A stretch of 47,863 nt of DNA from contig URAS01000017.1 in NCBI GenBank assembly GCA_900545825.1, positions 1-47,863 on the forward strand, read 5' to 3'. How positions within the stretch are numbered: the first letter of the stretch is position 1; each line of letters opens with the position of its first letter. The notes under the pieces are model-generated. The model ran no database searches and was not told the DNA's origin. It was given only the letters and a program-made list of their open reading frames with translations. This DNA is from an uncultured Actinomyces sp. (lineage in GTDB: Bacteria; Actinomycetota; Actinomycetes; Actinomycetales; Actinomycetaceae). Below are positions 32,735 to 40,893 of this stretch, in pieces. The translations under genes and the position numbers were made by a program.

Positions 32735-33424
32735 CTAGAACCCGACGATTCCGTCGACGGAGAACAGGGCGCCGTGCTTCGTCTTGATGTTCCAGCAGGT
32801 CATGCCGTTCTTTTCGGCGTGGCAGGCGAAGTCGCCGCGGATGACGGTCGAGCCATAGTCAACCGTCTGAATCGGCTGGTTCGCGGCCTTGGCGTAGCTG
32901 TAGCCCGACAGGTCGGTCACCGAATAGATCTGGTCGGCCGTCGGCATCTGCTTTTGGATGGTCGCGGCGCAATTCTCGTTCGTCTTGTCGGGCCCACCGG
33001 CGTCGAGGCACTCGAAGTTGGCCTTGGGGATCTGGCAGAGGACGCGCGGCGTCTGCAGCGTCACCTCGCAGCCCACCGAGCCGTCGGGCAGCTGGATGAC
33101 GGCGAACGTCTCGCCGTCCGCCTGGCCGCCCAGGTCGTTCGTCGTCGTGATCTGGTGGGCGCCCTGGGGGACGCCCTGGGCGACGCCGCTCCACACGCCG
33201 GCCGGCAGCGACATCGTGGGCGTCGGCGTCGTGTCGGGGGCACTGCTGGATTCCGTCGTGGGGGTCTCAGTTTTCGAGGCCGTGACCCGCGGGTTCTTCG
33301 AGTCGGACGCCAGCGTCTGTGACTCGTGCGAACCGGAGCTGTCGGAGTGGGAACAGCCCGCCAGGCCACAGCAGGCGAACGCGAGGGCGGCGAGGACGGC
33401 ACAGGTGCGGGTGGGAAGAGACAT
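32735..33424 (-). CDS. secreted lipoprotein of unknown function
   Basis: This 229-residue protein has a lipoprotein signal peptide with lipobox GLAGC (Cys24), then a Ser/Thr-rich linker (25-70) and a compact domain of about 150 residues with several cysteines (GSVGCEVTL, RVLCQIP, FECLDAGG, NENCAATI, DFACHAEKNGMTCWN). The paired cysteines suggest disulfides outside the cell. The closing motif TCWNIKTKHGALFSVDGIVGF resembles mycobacterial-type secreted lipoproteins in which the last segment is conserved. AAGGAGG precedes the ATG. I do not recognise a defined family or function. Confidence 0.75.
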   Translation of the reverse strand: MSLPTRTCAVLAALAFACCGLAGCSHSDSSGSHESQTLASDSKNPRVTASKTETPTTESSSAPDTTPTPTMSLPAGVWSGVAQGVPQGAHQITTTNDLGGQADGETFAVIQLPDGSVGCEVTLQTPRVLCQIPKANFECLDAGGPDKTNENCAATIQKQMPTADQIYSVTDLSGYSYAKAANQPIQTVDYGSTVIRGDFACHAEKNGMTCWNIKTKHGALFSVDGIVGF

Positions 33425-33463
33425 CGGACCTCCTTGATGGGCGGGCCTGAATTACGGCCACCC

Positions 33464-34756
33464 TTATTCTGCTACGACTCCCGGCATATCCGGTAGTACG
33501 GGTTCCACGGGCAGCTGAACGTCGATCGGCTGGTTGCGGTAGTCGAAGGCGGCGACCGTCTGGTAGCGGACGCCGGGACGTGGCGCGATGACGGCCTCGC
33601 GGGTGACGTCGCCGCGGCGGACGCGCCACTCGACGAGCGCGACAAACAGCAGCTGCCCGGCGAGGGCGACGACAAAGGTTCCCGCGGTCCCCGAGGTCGT
33701 GGGGTCCTCGGCGCCCTCGATAAACACCGTGACAAAGAACGCGAGGAGGTTGTTGGTGAAGTGGAGCGCGAATGGCGCCTCCAGTCCGCCGGTTCGCCAC
33801 GCGAGATAGCCGTTGACCAGCGCAAACGTGGCGATCTCGGCCATGGCCCAGCCGTGGTAAAGGTGCCCGACGACGAAGAACGGCACCTGGAGGACGATCG
33901 CGAAGACGGGGTGGGCCAGCCACGTGCCGACGGCCTGCATGAGGTAGCCGCGGAAGATCAACTCCTCGGTCAGGCACTGCAACGGCAGCAAGACGAGGAA
34001 ACAGAGGAGGGCCCACGCTGGCCACGACGCCGACATCTCCATGGGGTGCCACGTTTCCGGCGCGATCGACCCGTCGCCGAGGGCGCCGACGAGCCCCGGC
34101 ACTACCGTCGAGACCAGGGCAAACGCCAGGCAGACGGCCAGCCACCGCCACCTCACGTGCCCGGTCACGCTGAGGAGGAACCCCCAGTAGCGTTGCCGCG
34201 CGACCGCATACCCGACAAGCAGGCCCGGCAGCATGAGGATGACGGAGGAGAGCTCGATCGCCAACAGCCGGAAGGTCATGGGGATGTCGCCGGACTCATT
34301 CTGGGCGAGCATCGAGAAAGCGTGCGCCTCGGGACCCTGGAGGACGACCCCCGTGAAAACCAGCATGAGGATCGCCGTGACCGCCGCCGCGACGACGAGG
34401 ACGACCAGCGGCCGCCACCAGTGTTTGTGCGGGTTGAGCCAGGGCAGCCGGTGAAACTCGTATGTGCCGACCCCGCCCGGGTGGCCCGGCGGCAGCAACA
34501 GGCCGGGGCGCTCGAGGGCGGCCAGCGGCCACCGAGCCGGCGCGGGCTCAAAACCGGCGGGCGGCTGGGGGTTCGGGTAACCCGCAGCGGGATACCGCTC
34601 GGGCGGGTAGCCGCTACGCGAATACCGCTCGTCCGGCCCGACGCCGGCCTGGTCCTGCGGAGGCCACGCGTCCCACGGGAGTCCGCCCTCGTCTTCCGGA
34701 CGGGACGGGTCGGGACGCGAGGGCTCGGTGGGGTGGGACGGCGGAGGGTAGGTCAC
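33464..34756 (-). CDS. CPBP-family glutamic intramembrane protease
   Basis: This 430-residue protein has a Pro/Tyr-rich cytoplasmic N-terminus of about 110 residues, then about eight membrane helices. The CPBP (Abi) motifs are the double glutamate with arginine TEELIFRG (Glu264, Glu265, Arg269), PFFVVGHLYHGW and a later ALHFTNNLLA. Family members resemble the Rce1 CAAX protease and include bacteriocin-immunity proteins. The substrate is unknown. A GTG start with no ribosome-binding site suggests a leaderless transcript; an in-frame ATG lies upstream but in a less protein-like stretch. Divergent from the ADP-ribosylglycohydrolase gene. Confidence 0.85.
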   Translation of the reverse strand: MTYPPPSHPTEPSRPDPSRPEDEGGLPWDAWPPQDQAGVGPDERYSRSGYPPERYPAAGYPNPQPPAGFEPAPARWPLAALERPGLLLPPGHPGGVGTYEFHRLPWLNPHKHWWRPLVVLVVAAAVTAILMLVFTGVVLQGPEAHAFSMLAQNESGDIPMTFRLLAIELSSVILMLPGLLVGYAVARQRYWGFLLSVTGHVRWRWLAVCLAFALVSTVVPGLVGALGDGSIAPETWHPMEMSASWPAWALLCFLVLLPLQCLTEELIFRGYLMQAVGTWLAHPVFAIVLQVPFFVVGHLYHGWAMAEIATFALVNGYLAWRTGGLEAPFALHFTNNLLAFFVTVFIEGAEDPTTSGTAGTFVVALAGQLLFVALVEWRVRRGDVTREAVIAPRPGVRYQTVAAFDYRNQPIDVQLPVEPVLPDMPGVVAE

Positions 34757-34823
34757 TCGTCGACTATTCCACACCTCACGGGGGCACGAAAGGTTGGACA
34801 GCGAGCTCGCGTGGCTTCTTGGG

Positions 34824-34829
34824 TAGAGT
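34824..34829 (+). promoter_or_regulatory. -10 element of the ADP-ribosylglycohydrolase gene
   Basis: TAGAGT ends seven bases before the ATG at 34837, and there is no separate ribosome-binding site. A leaderless transcript is likely. Confidence 0.45.
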
Positions 34830-34836
34830 AGGGGCG

Positions 34837-36087
34837 ATGGTCGATCCACAACCCGATCCCGTGACGCCGCCCCAGCCGCATGATTCGATGCGGGGCGCGG
34901 GACAGCTCACGGTGTCTCACGGCGTCGCGCCGCTCGCGGTGATGGCCGATCGGGCGGGGGCCGTCCTCGTCGGGCAGGCGTGCGGCGACGCCCTCGGGGT
35001 GCCCTACGAATTCGTTGCCCCCAAACTCGAGGGGCGTCCCGTCATGAAGGGCGGCGGGATCGGCGGATACGAACCCGCCGAGTGGTCCGACGAAACCCAG
35101 CTGTCGATCTGCCTGGCCGAGGTCGGCGCGCGCGGCACGGACTTCACGCTGGAAAGCACGCTCGACGAGATCGCCACCCGCTACATCGCCGGCCTACGCA
35201 CGGGCGTCAGCGAGCTCGACGCCCAGACGCGCGTCGTCTTCGACTCGGTCCTCTACGACGAGGTCCCCGGCCGGCCGGCGCAAAAGATGCGACGCGCGGC
35301 CGCCTACTTCCACCGGAGGACGTCGCGCTCAGCCGCGAACGGCGCCCTCGGGCGCGGCGCGATCATTGGCCTCACCCGCGTCCTCGACCCCGACTGGACC
35401 GCCGAATCCGCCCGCGCGGTCGCCGAACTCACCCACGTCGACCCCCTGGCCGGCGACTCGTGCGTCCTCCTCGCCGAAGCCATCCGGGCATCCGTCACCG
35501 ACCCCCAGGTCGGCGACCACGCATGGCGGCGGCGCATCCACCTCGAGGCAGGCCTCGAACTGTTGCCTCCCCAGCGGCGCACCGACTGGATGGACTGGTT
35601 GGGCCAGGCGGCCGAACAGTACTTCAAGCCGCCGATCGACAACTCGTTCACCGTCGCCGCATTCCAGGCGGTCGTCGGCGCGATCGTCACCGCCGCCAAC
35701 GATCCGGCCTGCGACGACCCCACCCGCGCGTTCACCATCGCCGTCGAGGAGGCCGTCCGCGTGGGCGGCGACACCGACGCGATCGCCGGCGTCACCGGCG
35801 CCCTCATGGGGGCTGCGGTCGGCCTCGACGCGATCCCCCAAACCTGGCGCGACCGCATCCACGGCTGGCCCGGGCTCGACGTCGACGGGCTGCAAGACCT
35901 CGCGATCGCGACGGCGCTCGCGGGCGTCGTCGGCGAGGCCAAAATGTCGGCGATCATCGAGCGCGGGATCGACCTGCGCGCCCTCATCGAGGAACGCGCG
36001 CGGGCCGAACATGCCGCGGCCGCCGAGATGGCTGGCGAGGCGGGCGGCGACACCCTCCAGGGCCAGGCCCCGACCCTCGACGTCTGA
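34837..36087 (+). CDS. ADP-ribosylglycohydrolase family protein
   Basis: This 416-residue protein belongs to the DraG/ARH family. It has QACGDALGVPYEF near residue 49, then EWSDETQLSICLAE (usual T/S-D-D-T metal motif, here SDET) and C-terminal GGDTDAIAGVTGALMGAAVG with the GGDTD metal ligands. Members remove ADP-ribose from proteins or nucleic acids, or hydrolyse ADP-ribose derivatives, using two Mg ions. The third residue of the first metal motif is Glu instead of Asp, a conservative change. No ADP-ribosyltransferase is adjacent, so the target is unknown. Confidence 0.85.
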   Translation: MVDPQPDPVTPPQPHDSMRGAGQLTVSHGVAPLAVMADRAGAVLVGQACGDALGVPYEFVAPKLEGRPVMKGGGIGGYEPAEWSDETQLSICLAEVGARGTDFTLESTLDEIATRYIAGLRTGVSELDAQTRVVFDSVLYDEVPGRPAQKMRRAAAYFHRRTSRSAANGALGRGAIIGLTRVLDPDWTAESARAVAELTHVDPLAGDSCVLLAEAIRASVTDPQVGDHAWRRRIHLEAGLELLPPQRRTDWMDWLGQAAEQYFKPPIDNSFTVAAFQAVVGAIVTAANDPACDDPTRAFTIAVEEAVRVGGDTDAIAGVTGALMGAAVGLDAIPQTWRDRIHGWPGLDVDGLQDLAIATALAGVVGEAKMSAIIERGIDLRALIEERARAEHAAAAEMAGEAGGDTLQGQAPTLDV

Positions 36088-36122
36088 CCCCGCCGCCCCA
36101 CCGGTCACTGCCGTCCGATTGA

Positions 36123-36150
36123 TGAACGTGATCAAAAAAGATCACGTTCA
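36123..36150. repeat. perfect inverted repeat (repeat family B hairpin)
   Basis: TGAACGTGATC and GATCACGTTCA are perfect 11-base arms around AAAAAA. It lies between the convergent ADP-ribosylglycohydrolase and LuxS-Pfs genes. It may act as a terminator hairpin, and its arm sequence recurs in the adjacent block at 36190. Confidence 0.7.
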
Positions 36151-36169
36151 CCGATTCACGCGCGTTAAG

Positions 36170-36209
36170 GTGATGAAAGCGGACGGAAAGGTCACGTTCA
36201 CGGGCGGGG
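36170..36209 (+). repeat. repeat family B, copy 2
   Basis: This block matches 73-112 at 35 of 40 positions, with the last 24 identical. It directly follows the inverted repeat above and ends just before the stop codon of the LuxS-Pfs gene. Confidence 0.6.
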
Positions 36210-36219
36210 CGCGGCAGCG

Positions 36220-37434
36220 CTACGCGTGGTCGATGAGCGAGACCGCCAGCGCCGCGGCGCGCGCCGACGCGTCGGACAGGTTTTCCTTGAACTCGTCGGA
36301 GCCGCCCTCGCCGCTGCACAGGTCGGAGACGCAGCGCACCGCGGCGAACGGCGTGTGCCACGCGTTCGCGACCTGGGCAAACGCCGTCGACTCCATGTCG
36401 GTGCCCAACGTGTTCGGGAACGTATTGAGCAGCTTGGCCACCGCGTCCGCACCCGAGACGAACGACTGCGAGCTCAGCAGCTGACCGACGTGGACGCCCT
36501 CGTGGCCGCGTGCGGCGTCGGCGAGGAAGTCGGCGGCCGTAAAGAACTCGGGCTGGCCGGGAACCTGGCCCGGTGCGTACCCGAACACCGAGGCGTCGGC
36601 GTCGCCATACCGGTAGGTGTCGCCGACGATGAGGTCGCCAACCTTGACCCCCGAGATTCCCCCGCACGTGCCGACCGACAGGAGGGCGGCGGGCTTCACC
36701 CGGTCGAGGATGACCGCGGCCGCCGAGGCCGCGGCCTCCGGCCCGATCCCGCTGACTGCGGCAAACACGCGCCGCTCAGGAACGTCGACCGGATACAGCG
36801 TGACCGGTCCAAACGCGGCCGCCGGCTCGGGCAGGCCCTCCGGGAACAGGGGTGCCATCTCGTCGGGCATGGCGAAGACGAGGACGGCGTCGACGTCGGC
36901 GTCGATCGAGGGGCGAGAAATGTCGCTGTTGACGAGCGCCTGGTTCGAGGCCGACAGCGGCGTCTCGTCGCGGGGATAAGGCGTGTCGCGGGTGACCTGC
37001 TCCCACCCGTCGCGCCCGGCGAGGAACGCCCTCACCGCGGCCTTCGCGCCGGCGAGCGAGTGGTGGGCCCCCCAGCCGCACTGGATGGCGTTGGCTGCGG
37101 GAACCTCGTCGGCATTGAGGATGTCCTCGCAGGTGGCGGCCAGGATCGGCAGGAACTCGTCGGGCTCCATCCCCAGCGTCAGCGCGTAGAAGCCGGTGCG
37201 GCAGCCCATGGGGGAGAAGTCGATGAGTTTGTCGGTGTGGTTGCGCATGAGCTCGGCCGTCATGTGCTCGATCGAGTGGAGCGCCTGGGTGTCCAGCCGC
37301 GCAACGTTCGGCTGGGTGAACCGCACGTCGTACTTGACGAGGACGTCGCCACCCGGCAGCGTCTTGCGGTCGGCGATGCGCACGTACGGCGCGGACACGT
37401 AGCGGTGGTCAAGATTGAACGATTCGGCATTCAT
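36220..37434 (-). CDS. bifunctional LuxS-Pfs fusion (S-ribosylhomocysteine lyase / MTA-SAH nucleosidase)
   Basis: This 404-residue protein fuses two enzymes. LuxS (about 1-155) has zinc ligands His53 and His57 (HSIEH), catalytic Cys78 (SPMGCRTGFY) and Cys119 (IQCGWGAHH). A linker of about 25 residues leads to Pfs (about 181-404) with VSGIGPEAAAS, SVGTCGGISGVKVGD, TDMESTAFAQ and VRCVSDLCSG. Pfs removes adenine from S-adenosylhomocysteine and LuxS splits the resulting S-ribosylhomocysteine into homocysteine and the autoinducer-2 precursor DPD. Start ATG at 37434 gives the standard LuxS N-terminus MNAESFNLDH; GGGGAA lies upstream. An ATG 12 bases earlier is possible. A palindrome GTTGCACGCAAC sits at 37472-37483. 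Confidence 0.93.
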   Translation of the reverse strand: MNAESFNLDHRYVSAPYVRIADRKTLPGGDVLVKYDVRFTQPNVARLDTQALHSIEHMTAELMRNHTDKLIDFSPMGCRTGFYALTLGMEPDEFLPILAATCEDILNADEVPAANAIQCGWGAHHSLAGAKAAVRAFLAGRDGWEQVTRDTPYPRDETPLSASNQALVNSDISRPSIDADVDAVLVFAMPDEMAPLFPEGLPEPAAAFGPVTLYPVDVPERRVFAAVSGIGPEAAASAAAVILDRVKPAALLSVGTCGGISGVKVGDLIVGDTYRYGDADASVFGYAPGQVPGQPEFFTAADFLADAARGHEGVHVGQLLSSQSFVSGADAVAKLLNTFPNTLGTDMESTAFAQVANAWHTPFAAVRCVSDLCSGEGGSDEFKENLSDASARAAALAVSLIDHA

Positions 37435-37517
37435 GCGTTTCCCCATGGCATCCAGTTTCGGACGTTGCGAGGTTGCACGCAACAGCCTGGGCCCCACTCG
37501 GCCGCCGCGCCGCCACG

Positions 37518-37841
37518 TTATCCACAAATTTGCCCGGAGAATCCGTCCGGCCCCGATCCACAGGTGGGGATGGCGGGGATCACTAAGTGACAGTGGTGTG
37601 ACGAAGAATGATGATGTCGCCCGCGGGTGGGCGACACCGGGCGCCCTCGCGGCCACTTTGCCGCGTGTCGGCGTGCCTGGTGGCCACGCAAGGAAAGGGG
37701 GTGAGGCCGGGTGCCGACGGGTCGGCGACCGCTAGATGTAGTCGAAACGGGGGCCGCGACACCCCGGCGTGTCGCCGCCAGATCCACAGGGAATCCCCAG
37801 TCTGGCGCGGGTATCCCCAGGAAATCCCCAGCCATCCACAA
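37518..37841. promoter_or_regulatory. cluster of DnaA-box-like motifs upstream of nrdH
   Basis: A perfect DnaA box TTATCCACA is at 37518-37526. Related motifs follow: GATCCACAG (37555 and 37781), AATCCCCAG (37792 and 37823), TATCCCCAG (37812) and CATCCACAA (37833). A hairpin TGTCGCCC/GGGCGACA lies at 37615-37636. The 545-base gap 37435-37979 has no credible gene. DnaA control of nrd genes is known in E. coli; only the first box is a full match. Confidence 0.4.
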
Positions 37842-37889
37842 CCCCTACATCTTGTGTCGCTGGCATTTGCCGGGCACTAGGTATAGTGT
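37842..37889 (+). promoter_or_regulatory. two NrdR boxes and -10 element of the nrdHIE operon
   Basis: Box 1 is CCCCTACATCTTGTGT (37842-37857), box 2 is GCACTAGGTATAGTGT (37874-37889). Their starts are 32 bases apart, about three helical turns, the usual NrdR arrangement. TATAGT (37882-37887) within box 2 is a good -10. A weaker match with core CTAGATGTAG is at 37732-37741. NrdR represses ribonucleotide reductase genes when dATP/ATP is high. Confidence 0.75.
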
Positions 37890-37979
37890 CTTCACAGACG
37901 GCGCACTTACGCGCCCCAGATGAAATGACAACCATGTGATTCGCCCTCGGGTGGATCGACCAAGCGAAGGAGTCGCCCC

Positions 37980-38225
37980 ATGAGCATCACCCTGTATTCG
38001 AAGCCCCGCTGCGTGCAGTGCGATGCGACCAAGCGCGCCTTTGCCAAACAGGGCATCGCGTACCAGGAAATCGACATGACGCAGGATCCCTCGGCCCTCG
38101 AATACGTCAAGGGCATGGGATTCAAGCAGGCCCCGGTGGTTGTCGCCGGTGACGATGCGTGGTCGGGCTTCCGCCCCGACAAGATCAAGAGCATCGTCGC
38201 CCAGAGCGCCATCGCCTCGGCGTGA
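37980..38225 (+). CDS. nrdH: glutaredoxin-like NrdH
   Basis: This 81-residue redoxin has the CxxC active site CVQC (residues 11-14) and the NrdH signature with KGMGFKQAPVV and WSGFRPDKI near the C-terminus. It delivers electrons from thioredoxin reductase to the class Ib reductase NrdE. AAGGAG is present upstream with normal spacing. The 5' untranslated region would be about 85 bases from the -10 at 37882. First gene of nrdHIE. Confidence 0.97.
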   Translation: MSITLYSKPRCVQCDATKRAFAKQGIAYQEIDMTQDPSALEYVKGMGFKQAPVVVAGDDAWSGFRPDKIKSIVAQSAIASA

Positions 38226-38231
38226 TCGTCC

Positions 38232-38263
38232 CCACCGGCCCGACCCACAGGTTGGGCCGGTGG
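38232..38263 (+). other. hairpin between nrdH and nrdI
   Basis: CCACCGGCCC pairs perfectly with GGGCCGGTGG, with an inner ACC/GGT stem, followed by TGTGTTC. It may protect the nrdH message or partly stop transcription, giving more NrdH than NrdI/NrdE. Confidence 0.6.
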
Positions 38264-38302
38264 TGTGTTCGCAAGGCTTCGTCCAGGAAGGGGACCAGGG
38301 GA

Positions 38303-38716
38303 GTGGGCCAGTCCCAGCCGTACATCGTGTACTTCTCGTCGGCGACCAACAACACGGCACGGTTCGTCGCCAAGTTGGGTTTCGAGGCCGACCGCATCCC
38401 CCTACGGCGCACCGAGGACGACCTCCATGTGACGCGCCCCTACGTCCTCATCGTCCCCACCTACGGCGGCGGCAGCGCGAAGGGCGCCGTCCCCAAGCAG
38501 GTGATCCATTTCCTCAACGACGAGGAAAACCGCAGCTGGTGCCGGGGTGTCATCTCGTCGGGGAACACGAACTTTGGCGAGGGCTACTGCCTGGCCGGTA
38601 CGATCATTTCCAGGAAGCTCCAGGTGCCCGACCTCTATCGCTACGAGCTGCTGGGTACCCCCGAGGACGTAAAGAACTGCCGTGAAGGATTGGTGAAGTT
38701 TTGGCAGAGTATCTGA
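38303..38716 (+). CDS. nrdI: flavodoxin-like NrdI
   Basis: This 137-residue flavoprotein has FMN-binding YFSSATNNTARFV near the N-terminus, VPTYGGGSAKGAVPKQV in the middle, and SSGNTNFGEGYCLAG. NrdI supplies the oxidant needed to assemble the Mn(III)2-tyrosyl radical cofactor in NrdF. The GTG start has AAGGGGA eight bases upstream. Its end overlaps the nrdE start by 16 bases, indicating translational coupling. Confidence 0.93.
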   Translation: MGQSQPYIVYFSSATNNTARFVAKLGFEADRIPLRRTEDDLHVTRPYVLIVPTYGGGSAKGAVPKQVIHFLNDEENRSWCRGVISSGNTNFGEGYCLAGTIISRKLQVPDLYRYELLGTPEDVKNCREGLVKFWQSI

Positions 38717-40857
38717 CCGACACGGGTGTTGAATCGACCCGGGACCCCGCCCAGGACTACCACGCGCTGAACGCGCAGCTCAATCTGTACGATGCCGACG
38801 GCAACATCCAGTTTTGGGCCGACAAGGCCGCGGCCCGGCAGTACTTCCTCCAGCATGTCAACCAGAACACGGTCTTTTTCCACGACCTCCGCGAAAAGCT
38901 CGACTACCTGGTAGAGAACGGCTACTACGAGGGCGAGGTGCTCGACCAGTACGATTTCGCGTTCATCAAGTCGCTCTACCAGCGTGCCTACGCGTTCAAG
39001 TTCCGGTTCCCCACGTTCCTCGGGGCCTTCAAGTACTACACGTCGTACACGTTGAAGACGTTCGACGGCAAGCGCTACCTCGAGCGGTTCGAGGACCGCG
39101 TCGCCATGGTGTCGCTGTATCTGGCGCGCGGCGACGAGCGCCTGGCCGAGCGCCTGGTCGACGAGATCATGGGCGGCCGCTTCCAGCCGGCCACGCCGAC
39201 CTTCCTCAACGCCGGAAAGAAGGCGCGCGGCGAGCTGGTCTCGTGCTTCCTTTTGCGCATCGAGGACAACATGGAGTCGATCGCGCGCGGCATCAACTCG
39301 GCGCTGCAGCTGTCGAAGCGCGGCGGCGGCGTCGCCCTCTGCCTGACGAATCTGCGCGAGGCCGGCGCGCCGATCAAGAAGATCGAAAACCAGTCGTCTG
39401 GCGTCGTCCCCGTCATGAAGCTGCTCGAGGATTCGTTCTCGTACGCGAACCAGCTGGGGGCCAGGCAGGGCGCGGGCGCGGTCTACATCAACGCGCACCA
39501 CCCCGACATCATGAGCTTCCTCGACACGAAGCGCGAGAATGCGGACGAGAAGATCCGCATCAAGTCGCTGTCGCTGGGCGTCGTCATCCCCGACATCACG
39601 TTCGAGCTGGCCCGCAACAAAGAGCCGATGTACCTGTTCAGCCCCTACGACGTCGAGCGCGTCTACGGCAAGCCGTTCAGCGACATTTCGGTCAGCGAGC
39701 ACTACCGCGAGATGGTCGACGACGGCCGCATCAAGAAGCGCAAGATCGACGCCCGCAAGTTCTTCCAGACGCTCGCCGAGATCCAGTTCGAGTCGGGCTA
39801 CCCCTACATCGTCTACGAAGACACGGTGAACCGGGCCAACCCGATCGCCGGGCGCATCTCGATGTCGAACCTGTGCAGCGAGATCCTCCAGGTGTCCGAG
39901 CCCAGCGAATACAACGAGGACCTGTCGTTTGCCCACGTCGGCAAGGACATTTCGTGCAACCTCGGGTCCCTCAATATTGCGAAGACGATGGACTCGCCGG
40001 ACTTCTCGATGACGATCGAGACGGCGGTGCGCGGGCTGACGGCCGTGTCGGACCTGTCGAATATCGCGGCGGCGCCCTCGATCGAGCGGGGTAACCGCCT
40101 GTCGCACGCGATCGGGCTGGGCCAGATGAACCTCCACGGCTACCTGGCGCGCGAACGCGTGATGTACGGGTCGCCGGAGGCCCTCGATTTCACGAACATC
40201 TACTTCCTCACGGTCGCGTACGAGGCGATCAAGGCGTCGAACAAGATCGCCATCGAGCGCGGCGAGACGTTCGCCGGCTTCGAGGACTCGAAGTACTATT
40301 CGGGCGAATTCTTTACGAAGTACATCGAGGGCGACTGGACGCCCCAGACCGACAAGTGCAAGGAGCTGCTGGCGAAGTCGTCGATCCACGTGCCCACGCC
40401 CGACGACTGGCGCGAGCTGGCCCGAAGCGTCCACGAGCACGGGATGTACCACCAGAACCTCCAGGCCGTCCCGCCGACGGGGTCGATCAGCTACATCAAC
40501 AACTCGACGTCCTCGATCCACCCGATCGTGTCGAAGATCGAGATCCGCAAGGAAGGCAAGATCGGTCGCGTCTACTACCCGGCGCCGTTCATGACGAACG
40601 ACAACCTGGAGTACTACAAGGACGCCTACGAGATCGGTCCGCGCGCGATCATCGACACCTATGCGGTGGCGACGCAGCACGTCGACCAGGGGCTCAGCCT
40701 TACCCTGTTCTACCCGGACACGGTGACGACGCGCGACGTCAACAAGAACTACATTTACGCGTGGCGCAAGGGCATCAAGACCCTGTACTACATGCGGCTG
40801 CGGCAGCAGGCGCTGTCGGGCACCGAGGTCGAGGGCTGCGTGTCCTGCATGCTCTAG
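38701..40857 (+). CDS. nrdE: class Ib ribonucleoside-diphosphate reductase alpha subunit
   Basis: This 718-residue protein is the catalytic large subunit of class Ib ribonucleotide reductase. It has FQPATPTFLNAGKKARGELVSC near residue 160, SNLCSEIL, PTGSISYINNSTSSIHP and the redox-active C-terminal EGCVSCML. It reduces NDPs to dNDPs. The start is TTG at 38701 with GAAGGA nine bases upstream. The partner nrdF is not in this window and must lie elsewhere, since the next gene is an acetyltransferase. Confidence 0.95.
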   Translation: MAEYLTDTGVESTRDPAQDYHALNAQLNLYDADGNIQFWADKAAARQYFLQHVNQNTVFFHDLREKLDYLVENGYYEGEVLDQYDFAFIKSLYQRAYAFKFRFPTFLGAFKYYTSYTLKTFDGKRYLERFEDRVAMVSLYLARGDERLAERLVDEIMGGRFQPATPTFLNAGKKARGELVSCFLLRIEDNMESIARGINSALQLSKRGGGVALCLTNLREAGAPIKKIENQSSGVVPVMKLLEDSFSYANQLGARQGAGAVYINAHHPDIMSFLDTKRENADEKIRIKSLSLGVVIPDITFELARNKEPMYLFSPYDVERVYGKPFSDISVSEHYREMVDDGRIKKRKIDARKFFQTLAEIQFESGYPYIVYEDTVNRANPIAGRISMSNLCSEILQVSEPSEYNEDLSFAHVGKDISCNLGSLNIAKTMDSPDFSMTIETAVRGLTAVSDLSNIAAAPSIERGNRLSHAIGLGQMNLHGYLARERVMYGSPEALDFTNIYFLTVAYEAIKASNKIAIERGETFAGFEDSKYYSGEFFTKYIEGDWTPQTDKCKELLAKSSIHVPTPDDWRELARSVHEHGMYHQNLQAVPPTGSISYINNSTSSIHPIVSKIEIRKEGKIGRVYYPAPFMTNDNLEYYKDAYEIGPRAIIDTYAVATQHVDQGLSLTLFYPDTVTTRDVNKNYIYAWRKGIKTLYYMRLRQQALSGTEVEGCVSCML

Positions 40858-40893
40858 CGGGCCCGGCCTGCACACCGTCAAGGAGGATTGATG

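Noticed and set aside
37608..37880. Possible 90-codon gene in the gap before nrdH
   Set aside because: No ribosome-binding site, no protein-like composition, and it would cover the NrdR boxes.
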